Of a DNA stretch of 64,000 nt, positions 29,563 through 37,899 are shown one piece after another; positions within the stretch are counted from its first letter, which is position 1, and the number at the start of each line of letters is the position of its first letter. The notes under the pieces were generated by a model. It searched no databases, was not told the origin of the DNA, and saw only the letters and a list, made by a program, of their open reading frames with translations. Position numbers and translations under genes: made by a program. This DNA is from Streptomyces sp. SCL15-4 (GTDB taxonomy: Bacteria > Actinomycetota > Actinomycetes > Streptomycetales > Streptomycetaceae). The stretch lies in assembly GCF_033366695.1 (NCBI RefSeq), contig NZ_JAOBTQ010000001.1:6386001-6450000 (forward strand), read 5' to 3'.

Positions 29563-30273
29563 GTGACGGAACCCACCCACGACGAGGCCCACGGCGGCGC
29601 GCTCGGCTCCCGGCTGAACTGGCTGCGGGCCGCCGTACTGGGCGCGAACGACGGCATCGTCTCCACCGCCGGCCTGGTCGTCGGCGTGGCCGGCGCCACC
29701 GGGAGCCGCGCCGCGCTGCTCACCGCCGGACTGGCCGGACTGCTCGCCGGCTCGATGTCCATGGCGGCCGGCGAATACGTCTCCGTCTCCACCCAGCGCG
29801 ACTCCGAGATGGCCGCGCTGGCCGCGGAGCGACGGGAACTGCGCGACCAGCCGGAGGCCGAACTGCGGGAGCTGACCGAGCTGCTGGCCCGGCGCGGCCT
29901 GTCCGGGGACGTGGCCCGCGAGGCCGCCGAACAGCTCACCGCGCGGGACGCGCTGCGGGCCCACGCGCGCGTGGAGCTGGGCATCGACCCGGACGAGCTG
30001 ACCAACCCCTGGCACGCGGCCTGGGCGAGCTTCCTGGCCTTCACCGTGGGCGCGCTGCTCCCGCTGCTGGCCATCGTGCTGCCACCGGCCGGCGCCCGGC
30101 TCCCGGTCACCGTGTGCTGCGTCCTCGCCGCCCTGGTCCTCACCGGGTGGAGCAGCGCCCGCCTCGGCGCGGCCCGCCCCTCGCGCGCGGTGGTGCGCAA
30201 CGTGGCCGGCGGGGCACTGGCGATGGGCGTGACCTACGCGGCGGGCAGCCTGCTCGGCGCGGCCGGGGTCTGA
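29563..30273 (+). CDS. VIT1/CCC1-family membrane protein (metal transporter)
   Basis: 236 residues from a GTG. The family start LNWLRAAVLGANDGIVSTAGLVVGVAGA is followed by the second membrane segment with AGSMSMAAGEYVSVSTQRDSE, both diagnostic of VIT1/CCC1. A cytosolic helical hairpin (90-150) and three C-terminal membrane segments complete the five-helix layout. Plant and yeast members move iron or manganese into vacuoles; in bacteria the role is probably metal export or detoxification. No regulator is adjacent. The next plus-strand gene begins about 100 bases on. Confidence 0.88.
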   Translation: MTEPTHDEAHGGALGSRLNWLRAAVLGANDGIVSTAGLVVGVAGATGSRAALLTAGLAGLLAGSMSMAAGEYVSVSTQRDSEMAALAAERRELRDQPEAELRELTELLARRGLSGDVAREAAEQLTARDALRAHARVELGIDPDELTNPWHAAWASFLAFTVGALLPLLAIVLPPAGARLPVTVCCVLAALVLTGWSSARLGAARPSRAVVRNVAGGALAMGVTYAAGSLLGAAGV

Positions 30274-30379
30274 GCGCCCGGGCCCCTGGCCGCGCGGGGC
30301 GCCGTGAGCAGGACGTACGGTGAAGTGCGCCCGCCACCCGTGGGCGCGCCGCACCGCCCCGCACGAGAAGGACCCCGTC

Positions 30380-31429
30380 ATGCGCGCCACCACCATCCAC
30401 GCCCCCTACGACATGCGCGTGGAGGACGTCCCCGACCCCGTGGTGCAGCTGCCCACCGACGCCGTCGTACGGGTGCTGCGCGCCTGCATCTGCGGCAGCG
30501 ACCTGTGGGCCTACCGGGGCGAGGCCGCGCGGCAGCCGGGTCAGCGCATCGGGCACGAGTTCCTCGGCGTCGTGGAGGAGGCCGGCTCCGACGTGGGCAC
30601 CGTCCGCCGCGGTGACCTGGTGGTGGCGCCCTTCATGTGGTCCGACGGCGTCTGCGACTACTGCCGCGAGGGCCTGACCACCTCCTGTGAGCACGGCGGC
30701 TTCTGGGGCTCGGTCGGCTACGACGGCGGCCAGGGCGAGGCCGTCCGCGTGCCGTTCGCCGACGGCACCCTCGTCCCGCTGCCCAAGGAGGCGGCCACGG
30801 ACGACCACCTGCTGTCCGCCCTGCTGACCCTGTCCGACGTGCTCGGCACCGGCCACCACGCCGCCCTCGGCGCCGGCGCCCGGCCCGGGGCCACCGTCGC
30901 CGTCGTCGGGGACGGCGCGGTCGGGCTGTGCGCCGTCCTGGCCGCCAAGCGGCTCGGCGCCGAGCGGATCATCGCCCTGGGCCGGCACCAGGCGCGGACC
31001 GACATCGCGCGCCGGTTCGGCGCCACCGACGTCGTCGCCGAGCGCGGGGAGGCCGCCGTCGAGGCCGTCCGCGAACTGACCCGGGGCCGGGGCGCGCACG
31101 CCGTCGTGGAGGCGGTCGGCACCGAGCAGTCCATGCGGACGGCCGTCGGCATCACCCGCGACGGCGGCGCCATCGGCTTCGTGGGCGTGCCCCACGGCAG
31201 CGGCACCGGCCTGGACCTCGGCGTGATGTTCGACCGGAACATCGCCCTGCGCGGCGGTGTCGCCCCGGTCCGCGCCTACATCCCCGACCTGCTGCCCGAC
31301 GTCCTCGACGGCACGATCGACCCCTCGCCGGTGTTCGACCTGACCGTCGACATCGAGGGCGTCCCGGCCGGCTACCGGGCGATGGACGAGCGCACGGCCC
31401 TGAAGGTGCTGGTCACCAACGGCCGGTGA
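30380..31429 (+). CDS. Zinc-dependent medium-chain alcohol dehydrogenase
   Basis: 349 residues with GAGAAGGA before the ATG. The catalytic zinc ligands are visible in ACICGSDLW and GQRIGHEFLGVV, and the structural zinc site in CDYCREGLTTSCEHGG. The NAD(P)-binding Rossmann loop is VAVVGDGAVGLCAVLAAK (about 175). The sequence is close to the group that oxidises secondary alcohols or sugar alcohols; the substrate is not inferable. It is convergent with the CaiB-type gene, whose stop lies nine bases after. Confidence 0.88.
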   Translation: MRATTIHAPYDMRVEDVPDPVVQLPTDAVVRVLRACICGSDLWAYRGEAARQPGQRIGHEFLGVVEEAGSDVGTVRRGDLVVAPFMWSDGVCDYCREGLTTSCEHGGFWGSVGYDGGQGEAVRVPFADGTLVPLPKEAATDDHLLSALLTLSDVLGTGHHAALGAGARPGATVAVVGDGAVGLCAVLAAKRLGAERIIALGRHQARTDIARRFGATDVVAERGEAAVEAVRELTRGRGAHAVVEAVGTEQSMRTAVGITRDGGAIGFVGVPHGSGTGLDLGVMFDRNIALRGGVAPVRAYIPDLLPDVLDGTIDPSPVFDLTVDIEGVPAGYRAMDERTALKVLVTNGR

Positions 31430-31438
31430 CCGCGCGCG

Positions 31439-32839
31439 TCATCCGGCGCCGGTGACCGGGGCGGCGGCCCAGCGGGCCGGGTCCGAGCCCCAGGGCACCG
31501 GGGGCCGGGCCCAGCCGGCGGGGCCGCCCGTGAAGGACACGGCCGGCCGGGCGTGCCGCAGCCGGCCCAGCGCGCTGCCGGTCTCGGCCAGCCAGGCCTC
31601 CGGCCCCGGATACGGCTGTCCCTCGGCCGGTTCCGGGCGGATCCCGCGGGTCAGCCAGTGCGCGGTCCGGGCCAGCGCGAGCCGCACCAGCCGGCTCCCG
31701 CCGTCGTACGACTGCTCGGTCAGCGCCCGCAGCACGGCCGCCGCCAGCAGATAGCCGGTGCCGTGGTCCAGGGCCTGCGCGGGCAGCGCGCCCGGCTCCC
31801 CGGCCGTGCCCTCGGTGACCGCGATGCCGGTGGCCACCTGCACCAGGCTGTCGAAGCCGCGCCGCGCGTGCCACGGCCCGTACGCGCCCCACGCCGACAC
31901 CTGCGCCACGACCAGCCCGGGATGGCGTCCGGCCAGCGCCTCGGCGGACAGCCCGAACCGGTCCAGCGCGCCCGGCCGGTAGCCGGTGACCACGACGTCC
32001 GCCGTGCTCAGCAGGTCTTCGAGGACGTCCCGGCCGGTGCCCAGGTCCAGCCTGGCGGACCGCTTGCCGAAGCCCGTGTCGGCGTGCTGGTCCGGCAGTT
32101 CCGGCAGCCACGGGGCGTCCACGCGCAGCACGTCCGCGCCGAGCAGGCCGAGGGTGCGGGTGGCGACCGGACCCGCCAGGACCCGGGTCAGGTCCAGGAC
32201 GCGCAGCCCGGCGGCGGGCAGCAGGGCGGCGGCGCCGGGATCGAGCGGCGGGAACACGCGCGGGGGCGCCGCGTCCGGCCACGCGCGCTCGACCAGCGGA
32301 CGCGCGGCCACCTCGGCCGCCTGCCGGTGCGCCGCCCAGCCCTCGGGGGTGCGCAGGGCCACGGCGAGACCGCCCGCGGCGCCGACGGTCTCCTCCACCT
32401 CCAGGGCGGAGCGCCCGGCCAGGTGCCCGGCGACCCGGTCTGCCGAGGCGTCCTCGGGCAGTCCCAGCGCGCCGAGCAGCCGGGCCCGGTGGTGCGGGTA
32501 GTTGGCGTGGGTGCGCACCCAGCCGTCGGCCGTGCGCCAGAACCGGGACAGGGGCGCGAAGGAGACCGGCGCCCGGCCGTCGATCCGCAGCAGCCGCTCG
32601 CTGTGGAAGGCCGCCGCGACCGCGCCGTCGTCGATCCGGACCTCCGGGACCCCCGAGAGCCCGGCCCGGCGGGCCGCCAGCTCCGCCGCGGCCAGCGCGC
32701 AGGTGCCCACGCAGGCCCGGGCCAGCTCCCGCACGGGAAGACGCGCCGTGAGCACGCCCTCCCGGGGGACGGTCGTGAGCCGGGACAGCCGGGCGGGGTC
32801 GCCGCCCAGTGCGGACCACGCGTACGTGAGTGCAGTCAT
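31439..32839 (-). CDS. CaiB/BaiF (family III) CoA-transferase with rearranged domain order
   Basis: 466 residues from the ATG in the middle of a 20-bp palindrome. Residues 1-130 look like the small C-terminal domain of CaiB-type proteins (SFAPLSRFWRTADGWVRTHANYPHHRARLL). The Rossmann half then starts near 215 (LRVLDLTRVLAGPVATRTLGLLGADVLRVD) and includes FGKRSARLDL, VVVTGYRPGALDRFGL and VAQVSAWGAYGPWHARRGFDSLVQVATGI. Family III enzymes swap CoA between carboxylic acids, using an aspartate; here the order of the domains is unusual. No substrate is clear. No ribosome binding site is visible. Confidence 0.8.
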   Translation of the reverse strand: MTALTYAWSALGGDPARLSRLTTVPREGVLTARLPVRELARACVGTCALAAAELAARRAGLSGVPEVRIDDGAVAAAFHSERLLRIDGRAPVSFAPLSRFWRTADGWVRTHANYPHHRARLLGALGLPEDASADRVAGHLAGRSALEVEETVGAAGGLAVALRTPEGWAAHRQAAEVAARPLVERAWPDAAPPRVFPPLDPGAAALLPAAGLRVLDLTRVLAGPVATRTLGLLGADVLRVDAPWLPELPDQHADTGFGKRSARLDLGTGRDVLEDLLSTADVVVTGYRPGALDRFGLSAEALAGRHPGLVVAQVSAWGAYGPWHARRGFDSLVQVATGIAVTEGTAGEPGALPAQALDHGTGYLLAAAVLRALTEQSYDGGSRLVRLALARTAHWLTRGIRPEPAEGQPYPGPEAWLAETGSALGRLRHARPAVSFTGGPAGWARPPVPWGSDPARWAAAPVTGAG

Positions 32840-32870
32840 GACTGCACTATGCATTATTGATTCGATCAAT
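32829..32870 (-). promoter_or_regulatory. Two palindromes and possible leaderless promoter at the CoA-transferase start
   Basis: A perfect 20-bp palindrome AGTGCAGTCATGACTGCACT (32829-32848) has the start codon in its centre. Immediately upstream is ATTGAT-CGA-ATCAAT (32856-32870), also perfect. The minus-strand hexamer CATAGT ends six bases before the ATG, so the transcript may be leaderless. Regulator unknown. Confidence 0.5.
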
Positions 32871-32879
32871 CCATTGCAT

Positions 32880-32911
32880 GGACCCCTGCACAGAACCCTG
32901 CGCAGAGGTCC
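32880..32911 (-). terminator. Hairpin just after the subtilase gene
   Basis: GGACC-C-CTGC (32880-32889) pairs with GCAG-A-GGTCC (32902-32911), leaving a 12-base loop. It lies nine bases downstream of the subtilase stop on the minus strand. Confidence 0.5.
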
Positions 32912-32920
32912 CTATGACGC

Positions 32921-34444
32921 CTACCTGGTCACCGCGGCCAGCGCGTCCGCCACGCCCCAGCCGTAGAAGCCGTTGCGGTTCCTCGTCCCCTCGCACACCG
33001 CGTCCACCTTGCCGTCGCCGTCGATGTCGTACGGGTCCGTGCAGGGCGTGGCGGTGGCCTCCGCGTACAGCAGCGCCTTCACGACCGCCGCCGGGGCGTG
33101 TGGATGGGTTGACTTGATCAATGCGGCGACACCGGCGACGTGCGGGGTGGCCATGGACGTCCCGGCCATGTAGCCGTACTTGCCGCCCGGCAGCGTGCCC
33201 AGGATCAGGCCGCTGACCGCCGGGGGCTGCGGCGCCTGGAGGCGGTCGCCGCCGGGCGCGGCGATGTCCACCACGCCGAGACCGTGGTTGGAGAAGGACG
33301 ACTTCAGACCCTTGGCGCCGGTCGCCGCGACCGTGACGACACCCGGCAGCTGGGTCGGTATGTCGAAGCACTCGTGCGGGTCGACCACGCGGTCCGAGGG
33401 GGTGCCGTCGTTCGGCGAGCCCTCGTCGGTGATCGCGTCGGAGGCGAGGTCGTAGTTCTCGTTGCCCGCCGCCGCGACGTTGACCGCGCCCTTGCGCTCC
33501 GCGTAGCGCGAGGCCCGGGTGATGGCGTCCACGAGCGCCTTCTGGTCGGGGTCGGCGGTGCAGTTGAAGTACCACGGGTCGGTGTAATAGCTGTTGTTGG
33601 TCACGTCGACGTGGTGCTCGGCCGCCCACACGAAGCCGCAGACCACGGCCTCGGTGTAGAAGAAGCCGTCCGGATTGCCCACCTTGATGCCGGCGACCTT
33701 CACCCCCGGTGCCACGCCCGTCATGCCCACGCCGTTCTTGGCCGCCGCGATCTCGCCCGCGACATGCGTGCCGTGCGGGCTCTCCGCCGCGCCCGGCCGC
33801 CAGGCGCCGTCCGTGGTGTCCGGCTTGCCCGACACGCAGTTGGCGGAGGCCGCGCGGTCGAAGTTGGGCGCGATGTCCGGGTGGGTGTCGTCGACACCCG
33901 TGTCGATGACGGCGACCGTGACGTCCGGGCTGCCCAGGGTCTTCTCGTGCGCCTTGTCCGCCTTGATGGCCGGCAGGTCCCACTGCAACGGCTCCAGCGG
34001 GTCCTGCCCGGCGGCGGCCCGGACGCCGGCGGCCTCGGCGGCGCTCAGCGCCTTCGGCGTGCCCACGTCGGTGGTGGACTGGGCGGGCAGCGGGCGGTTG
34101 CGCGTGGCACCCGCCGAGTCGACCCCGCGCACGGCGCGGATGCGCTGGGCGAAGCCGGGGTCCGCGGAGTGGACGACGATCACTCCGATCCGGTCGTAAC
34201 TCGTCACCACCGTCCCGCCGTTGCGGACGATCGCCCGCCGCACCGACGCGACCGTGGAGCGGTCCGTCCCGGTGTTCACCACGTACGACAGGGTGGGGCC
34301 GTCCGCCGCCCGCGCCACCGGGACCGCCGTGTCCGCCGAGGGCGCCGCGGAGGCCGCCGACGGCAGGAGGCCGAGCGTGGCGGTCAGCGACAGCACGGCC
34401 GGTACGGCGAGCGCCAGTCGGCGTCTGGAGCGCAGATGAGCCAT
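32921..34444 (-). CDS. Secreted S8-family serine protease (subtilase)
   Basis: 507 residues. The signal peptide is MAHLRSRRRLALAVPAVLSL followed by TATLGLLPSAASAAP. An inhibitor-like propeptide region spans about 50-150. The catalytic triad is D181 (AVIDTGVDDTHPD), H224 (SPHGTHVAGE) and S430 (AGTSMATPHVAG), with the oxyanion asparagine in AAAGNENYD. A calcium-type loop DIDGDGKVD lies near the C-terminus. GGAGA precedes the ATG. It should be secreted and act on external proteins. An intact triad and propeptide suggest an active enzyme. Confidence 0.93.
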   Translation of the reverse strand: MAHLRSRRRLALAVPAVLSLTATLGLLPSAASAAPSADTAVPVARAADGPTLSYVVNTGTDRSTVASVRRAIVRNGGTVVTSYDRIGVIVVHSADPGFAQRIRAVRGVDSAGATRNRPLPAQSTTDVGTPKALSAAEAAGVRAAAGQDPLEPLQWDLPAIKADKAHEKTLGSPDVTVAVIDTGVDDTHPDIAPNFDRAASANCVSGKPDTTDGAWRPGAAESPHGTHVAGEIAAAKNGVGMTGVAPGVKVAGIKVGNPDGFFYTEAVVCGFVWAAEHHVDVTNNSYYTDPWYFNCTADPDQKALVDAITRASRYAERKGAVNVAAAGNENYDLASDAITDEGSPNDGTPSDRVVDPHECFDIPTQLPGVVTVAATGAKGLKSSFSNHGLGVVDIAAPGGDRLQAPQPPAVSGLILGTLPGGKYGYMAGTSMATPHVAGVAALIKSTHPHAPAAVVKALLYAEATATPCTDPYDIDGDGKVDAVCEGTRNRNGFYGWGVADALAAVTR

Positions 34445-34731
34445 GGGATCTCCACATCATCCGGATACGGAACCACCCGGGACGCGGATGGCCGTCCGGG
34501 CAGGTACATGACGAGGCGGTACAGGGCCGAAGCTATCTCCCGGCGCTGATCTCCGAAAGAGCCAGGCGGACTTGAACCGCCGTCTGCGTGGCGCCGTGAC
34601 CGTGGACGGGAGGCCCGAAAGGATCAGGCCCCCTACGGGAATCACCCGATGGAGCCGCTCGATGACTCGCTGTAATGTAATCCCGTATCCGTGAGGTCAG
34701 CAAGCGCACGTCCGTGACGCGAGGAGACTCC
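34445..34731. other. 287-bp divergent intergenic region with tRNA T-arm-like and long hairpins
   Basis: Between the subtilase gene (minus) and the DUF485 gene (plus). On the minus strand GGCGG-TTCAAGT-CCGCC (34564-34580) is a perfect T-arm mimic. About 25 bases before it lies a hairpin of some 11 pairs, GGGGGCCTGA with TCGGGCCTCC (34609-34634). No matching acceptor stem or D arm can be built, so it is not an intact tRNA. It may be part of a small RNA, a leader of the subtilase mRNA, or a tRNA remnant. Confidence 0.4.
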
Positions 34732-35088
34732 GTGGCCACCGAAACACCGCCACCCACTCAATCCCCAGCCCGCCTTCCCTCCACCGAGGAGTTCACCGAG
34801 GTGCAGCAGAGCGCGGAGTTCGGTGAACTGCGCCGCGCGCACCGCTCCTTCGCCTTCCCGCTGACGATCGCCTTCGCCGCCTGGTATCTGCTGTACGTCC
34901 TGCTGTCCAACTACGCGGGCGACTTCATGGGCACCAAGGTGGCCGGCCACATCAACGTCGCCCTCGTCCTGGGCCTCGCCCAGTTCCTCACCACGTTCCT
35001 CATCGCCTGGTGGTACGCCCGCCGCGCCGCCGCCAGGCTCGACCCCCGGGCCGAGGCCATCAAGTCCCGGATGGAGGGCGGAGCATGA
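34732..35088 (+). CDS. DUF485 membrane protein, partner of the acetate symporter
   Basis: 118 residues from a GTG behind GAGGAGA. Two membrane helices (FPLTIAFAAWYLLYVLLSNY and INVALVLGLAQFLTTFLIAWW) and the conserved cytoplasmic stretch EFGELRRAHRSFAFP define DUF485 (YjcH). The gene overlaps the following symporter gene by four bases (ATGA), the arrangement also known for yjcH-actP in Escherichia coli. It probably forms or helps the symporter complex. Confidence 0.92.
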   Translation: MATETPPPTQSPARLPSTEEFTEVQQSAEFGELRRAHRSFAFPLTIAFAAWYLLYVLLSNYAGDFMGTKVAGHINVALVLGLAQFLTTFLIAWWYARRAAARLDPRAEAIKSRMEGGA

Positions 35089-36710
35089 GCGCCGTGACCC
35101 CCACGCTGCTGGCCGCCGGCGAGGCGAGCGAGCACCGGACGCTGATCATCACCCTGTTCGCGGTGTTCGTCGCCGCGACCCTCGTCATCACCGTCTGGGC
35201 GGGCCGGCAGACCAAGGACGCCGCCGACTTCTACGCGGGCGGACGCCAGTTCACCGGCTTCCAGAACGGCCTCGCCGTCTCCGGCGACTACATGTCCGCC
35301 GCGTCCTTCCTCGGCATCGCCGGCGCCATCGCCCTCTTCGGTTACGACGGCTTCCTGTACTCCATCGGCTTCCTCGTCGCCTGGCTCGTCGCCCTCCTCC
35401 TGGTCGCCGAACCCCTGCGCAACTCGGGCCGCTACACGATGGGCGACGTGCTGGCCTACCGGATGCGCCAGCGTCCCGTGCGCACCGCGGCCGGCACCTC
35501 CACCATCGTCGTGTCGATCTTCTACCTGCTGGCCCAGATGGCGGGCGCCGGCGTGCTGGTCTCCCTGCTCCTCGGCATCACCAGCGACGGCGGCAAGATC
35601 GGCATCGTCGCCCTGGTCGGCCTGCTGATGATCGTGTACGTCACCATCGGCGGCATGAAGGGCACCACCTGGGTGCAGATGGTCAAGGCGGTGCTGCTGA
35701 TCGCCGGCGCCGTGCTGCTGACCGTCCTCGTCCTGCTGAAGTTCGACTTCAACATCTCCGAACTGCTCGGCAAGGCCGCCGACAACAGCGGCAAGGGCAG
35801 CGCCTTCCTGGAGCCCGGCCTCAAGTACGGCGCCACCGGCACCACCAAGCTGGACTTCCTCTCCCTCGGCATCGCCCTGGTCCTGGGCACCGCCGGCCTG
35901 CCGCACATCCTGATCCGCTTCTACACCGTCCCCACCGCCAAGGCCGCCCGCAAGTCCGTCCTCTGGGCGATCGGCCTGATCGGCGTCTTCTACCTGATGA
36001 CCCTCGCCCTCGGCTTCGGCGCCGCCGCGCTGATCAAACCGGACGAGATCATCGCCTCCAACAAGGCGGGCAACACGGCGGCCCCTCTGCTGGCGCTCCA
36101 CCTCGGCGGCGTCGATTCGAGCTGGGGAGCCATCCTGCTCGCCACCATCTCCGCGGTCGCCTTCGCCACGATCCTCGCGGTCGTCGCCGGACTGACCCTG
36201 GCCTCCTCGTCCTCGTTCGCGCACGACATCTACGCCAACGTCATCAAGAGGGGCCAGGCCACCGAGCAGCAGGAGGTGCGCGCGGCCCGCTGGGCGACCG
36301 TCGGCATCGGCGCGGTCTCCATCGTCCTCGGCGCCCTGGCCCGCGACCTGAACGTGGCCGGCCTGGTGGCCCTCGCCTTCGCGGTCGCCGCCTCCGCCAA
36401 CCTGCCGACCATCCTCTACAGCCTGTTCTGGAAACGGTTCACCACCGCGGGCGCCCTGTGGTCGATCTACGGCGGCCTGGTCACCGCGGTCGGCCTGGTG
36501 CTGTTCTCCCCGGTGGTCTCGGGCAAGCAGACCTCGATGTTCCCCAGCGTCGACTTCCACTGGTTCCCGCTGGAGAACCCCGGCCTCATCTCCATCCCGG
36601 TCGGCTTTCTGCTCGGCGTGGTGGGCACCCTGCTGTCGAAGGAGAAGCCGGACGCCGGGAAGTACGCGGAACTGGAGGTCCGGTCCCTGACCGGCACCGG
36701 AGCCCACTGA
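35085..36710 (+). CDS. actP: Sodium:solute symporter family acetate/cation permease
   Basis: 541 residues with about 13 membrane segments. The solute:sodium symporter fold is shown by DAADFYAGGRQFTGFQNGLAVSGDYMSAASFLGI, GRYTMGDVLAYRMRQRPVRT, GMKGTTWVQMVKAVLL and LPHILIRFYTVPTAKAARKSV. The sequence and the DUF485 partner fit ActP, which takes up acetate and other short carboxylates with a cation. Monocarboxylates such as pyruvate are also possible substrates. A large terminator hairpin follows the stop by 15 bases. Confidence 0.92.
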   Translation: MSAVTPTLLAAGEASEHRTLIITLFAVFVAATLVITVWAGRQTKDAADFYAGGRQFTGFQNGLAVSGDYMSAASFLGIAGAIALFGYDGFLYSIGFLVAWLVALLLVAEPLRNSGRYTMGDVLAYRMRQRPVRTAAGTSTIVVSIFYLLAQMAGAGVLVSLLLGITSDGGKIGIVALVGLLMIVYVTIGGMKGTTWVQMVKAVLLIAGAVLLTVLVLLKFDFNISELLGKAADNSGKGSAFLEPGLKYGATGTTKLDFLSLGIALVLGTAGLPHILIRFYTVPTAKAARKSVLWAIGLIGVFYLMTLALGFGAAALIKPDEIIASNKAGNTAAPLLALHLGGVDSSWGAILLATISAVAFATILAVVAGLTLASSSSFAHDIYANVIKRGQATEQQEVRAARWATVGIGAVSIVLGALARDLNVAGLVALAFAVAASANLPTILYSLFWKRFTTAGALWSIYGGLVTAVGLVLFSPVVSGKQTSMFPSVDFHWFPLENPGLISIPVGFLLGVVGTLLSKEKPDAGKYAELEVRSLTGTGAH

Positions 36711-36725
36711 CGGCGGCGCGCGGGA

Positions 36726-36767
36726 CGACCGCGTCGTTGGGGACTGTACGGTCCTACGACGCGGTCG
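36726..36767 (+). terminator. Long perfect hairpin after the acetate symporter gene
   Basis: CGACCGCGTCGT (36726-36737) pairs with ACGACGCGGTCG (36756-36767), with an inner GGAC/GTCC stem. It starts 15 bases after the actP stop and lacks a T tract. It could also act as an operator for moaA, which starts 117 bases further on. Confidence 0.72.
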
Positions 36768-36883
36768 CGCCGTTCCTCGTGCGATCGGGCCGCGCTCGAT
36801 GTCGGCGAGGTCACGTACGCTCGCAGGTGACGGACGACGCAGGGGCGGCCGAGAATGAGTGACCGGGAGAGGGAGGGGCCCAC

Positions 36884-37873
36884 GTGCTCATCGACACCTA
36901 CGGCCGGGTGGCCACCGACCTGAGGGTCTCGCTGACCGACCGGTGCAATCTGCGCTGCACCTACTGCATGCCCGAGGAGGGCCTGCAGTGGCTGGCCAAG
37001 CCGGACCTGCTCACGGACGACGAGATCGTCCGCCTCATCGACATCGCGGTCCGCACGCTCGGCATCGAGGAGGTCCGCTTCACCGGCGGCGAGCCCCTGC
37101 TGCGCCCGGGCCTGGTCGGCATCGTGGAGCGCGTCGCGGCCCTCGCACCGCGCCCCCGGATGTCCCTGACCACCAACGGCATCGGCCTGGTCCGCACCGC
37201 GACCGCCCTGAAGGCGGCCGGCCTGGACCGGGTCAACGTCTCCCTGGACACCCTCCGCCCGGACGTCTTCAAGACCCTCACCCGCCGCGACCGCCACCAG
37301 GACGTCCTGGACGGCCTGGCGGCGGCCCGCGAGGCCGGCCTGACCCCGGTCAAGGTCAACTCGGTCCTGATGCCGGGCCTGAACGACGACGAGGCCCCGG
37401 ACCTGCTCGCCTGGGCGGTCGAGCACGACTACGAACTGCGGTTCATCGAGCAGATGCCGCTGGACGCCCAGCACGGCTGGAAGCGCGAGGGCATGGTCAC
37501 CGCCGGGGACATCCTCACCTCGCTGCGCACCCGCTTCGACCTCACCGCCGAGGGCGCCGACGCGCGCGGCTCGGCCCCCGCGGAGCGCTGGCTGGTGGAC
37601 GGCGGCCCGCACCGCGTCGGCGTGATCGCCTCGGTGACCCGCCCGTTCTGCGCGGCCTGCGACCGCACCCGCCTCACCGCCGACGGCCAGGTACGCACCT
37701 GCCTGTTCGCCACCGAGGAGACCGACCTCCGCGCGGCCCTGCGCTCCGGCGCCCCGGACGAGGAGATCGCCCGCGTCTGGAAGCTGGCGATGTGGGGCAA
37801 GAAGGCCGGAGCGGGCCTGGACGACCCCTCCTTCGTCCAGCCCGACCGCCCCATGTCGGCCATCGGCGGCTAG
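36884..37873 (+). CDS. moaA: GTP 3',8-cyclase (molybdenum cofactor biosynthesis)
   Basis: 329 residues from a GTG behind GGGAGGGG. The radical-SAM cluster cysteines are C21, C25 and C28 (DRCNLRCTYCMPEE), and the C-terminal cluster is in FCAACDRTRLTADGQVRTCLF. TGGEPLLRPGL and SLTTNGI are also typical. The C-terminus ends in SAIGG, the conserved double glycine needed for activity. It turns GTP into the 3',8-cyclo precursor of cyclic pyranopterin. Nitrate reductase NarG next door needs the resulting cofactor, which probably explains the proximity. Confidence 0.95.
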   Translation: MLIDTYGRVATDLRVSLTDRCNLRCTYCMPEEGLQWLAKPDLLTDDEIVRLIDIAVRTLGIEEVRFTGGEPLLRPGLVGIVERVAALAPRPRMSLTTNGIGLVRTATALKAAGLDRVNVSLDTLRPDVFKTLTRRDRHQDVLDGLAAAREAGLTPVKVNSVLMPGLNDDEAPDLLAWAVEHDYELRFIEQMPLDAQHGWKREGMVTAGDILTSLRTRFDLTAEGADARGSAPAERWLVDGGPHRVGVIASVTRPFCAACDRTRLTADGQVRTCLFATEETDLRAALRSGAPDEEIARVWKLAMWGKKAGAGLDDPSFVQPDRPMSAIGG

Positions 37874-37899
37874 GTGTGCTGTCCGGACAGCACACCTAG
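37870..37899. terminator. 30-bp perfect palindrome shared by two convergent stop codons
   Basis: The 15-base arm CTAGGTGTGCTGTCC (37870-37884) is followed directly by its exact complement GGACAGCACACCTAG (37885-37899). The moaA TAG (37871-37873) and the TDT gene TAG (complement 37896-37898) both lie inside. It can act as a bidirectional terminator. Confidence 0.82.

Noticed and set aside
34545..34645. Possible tRNA gene (GGCGG-TTCAAGT-CCGCC on the minus strand)
   Set aside because: No 7-bp acceptor stem partner (AGAGCCA) and no D arm occur within 48-90 bases, so it cannot be a functional tRNA; kept only as an odd structure.
36726..36767. Operator for moaA rather than a terminator
   Set aside because: The hairpin is perfect and just after the actP stop, and lies 117 bases before moaA; the terminator reading is simpler.
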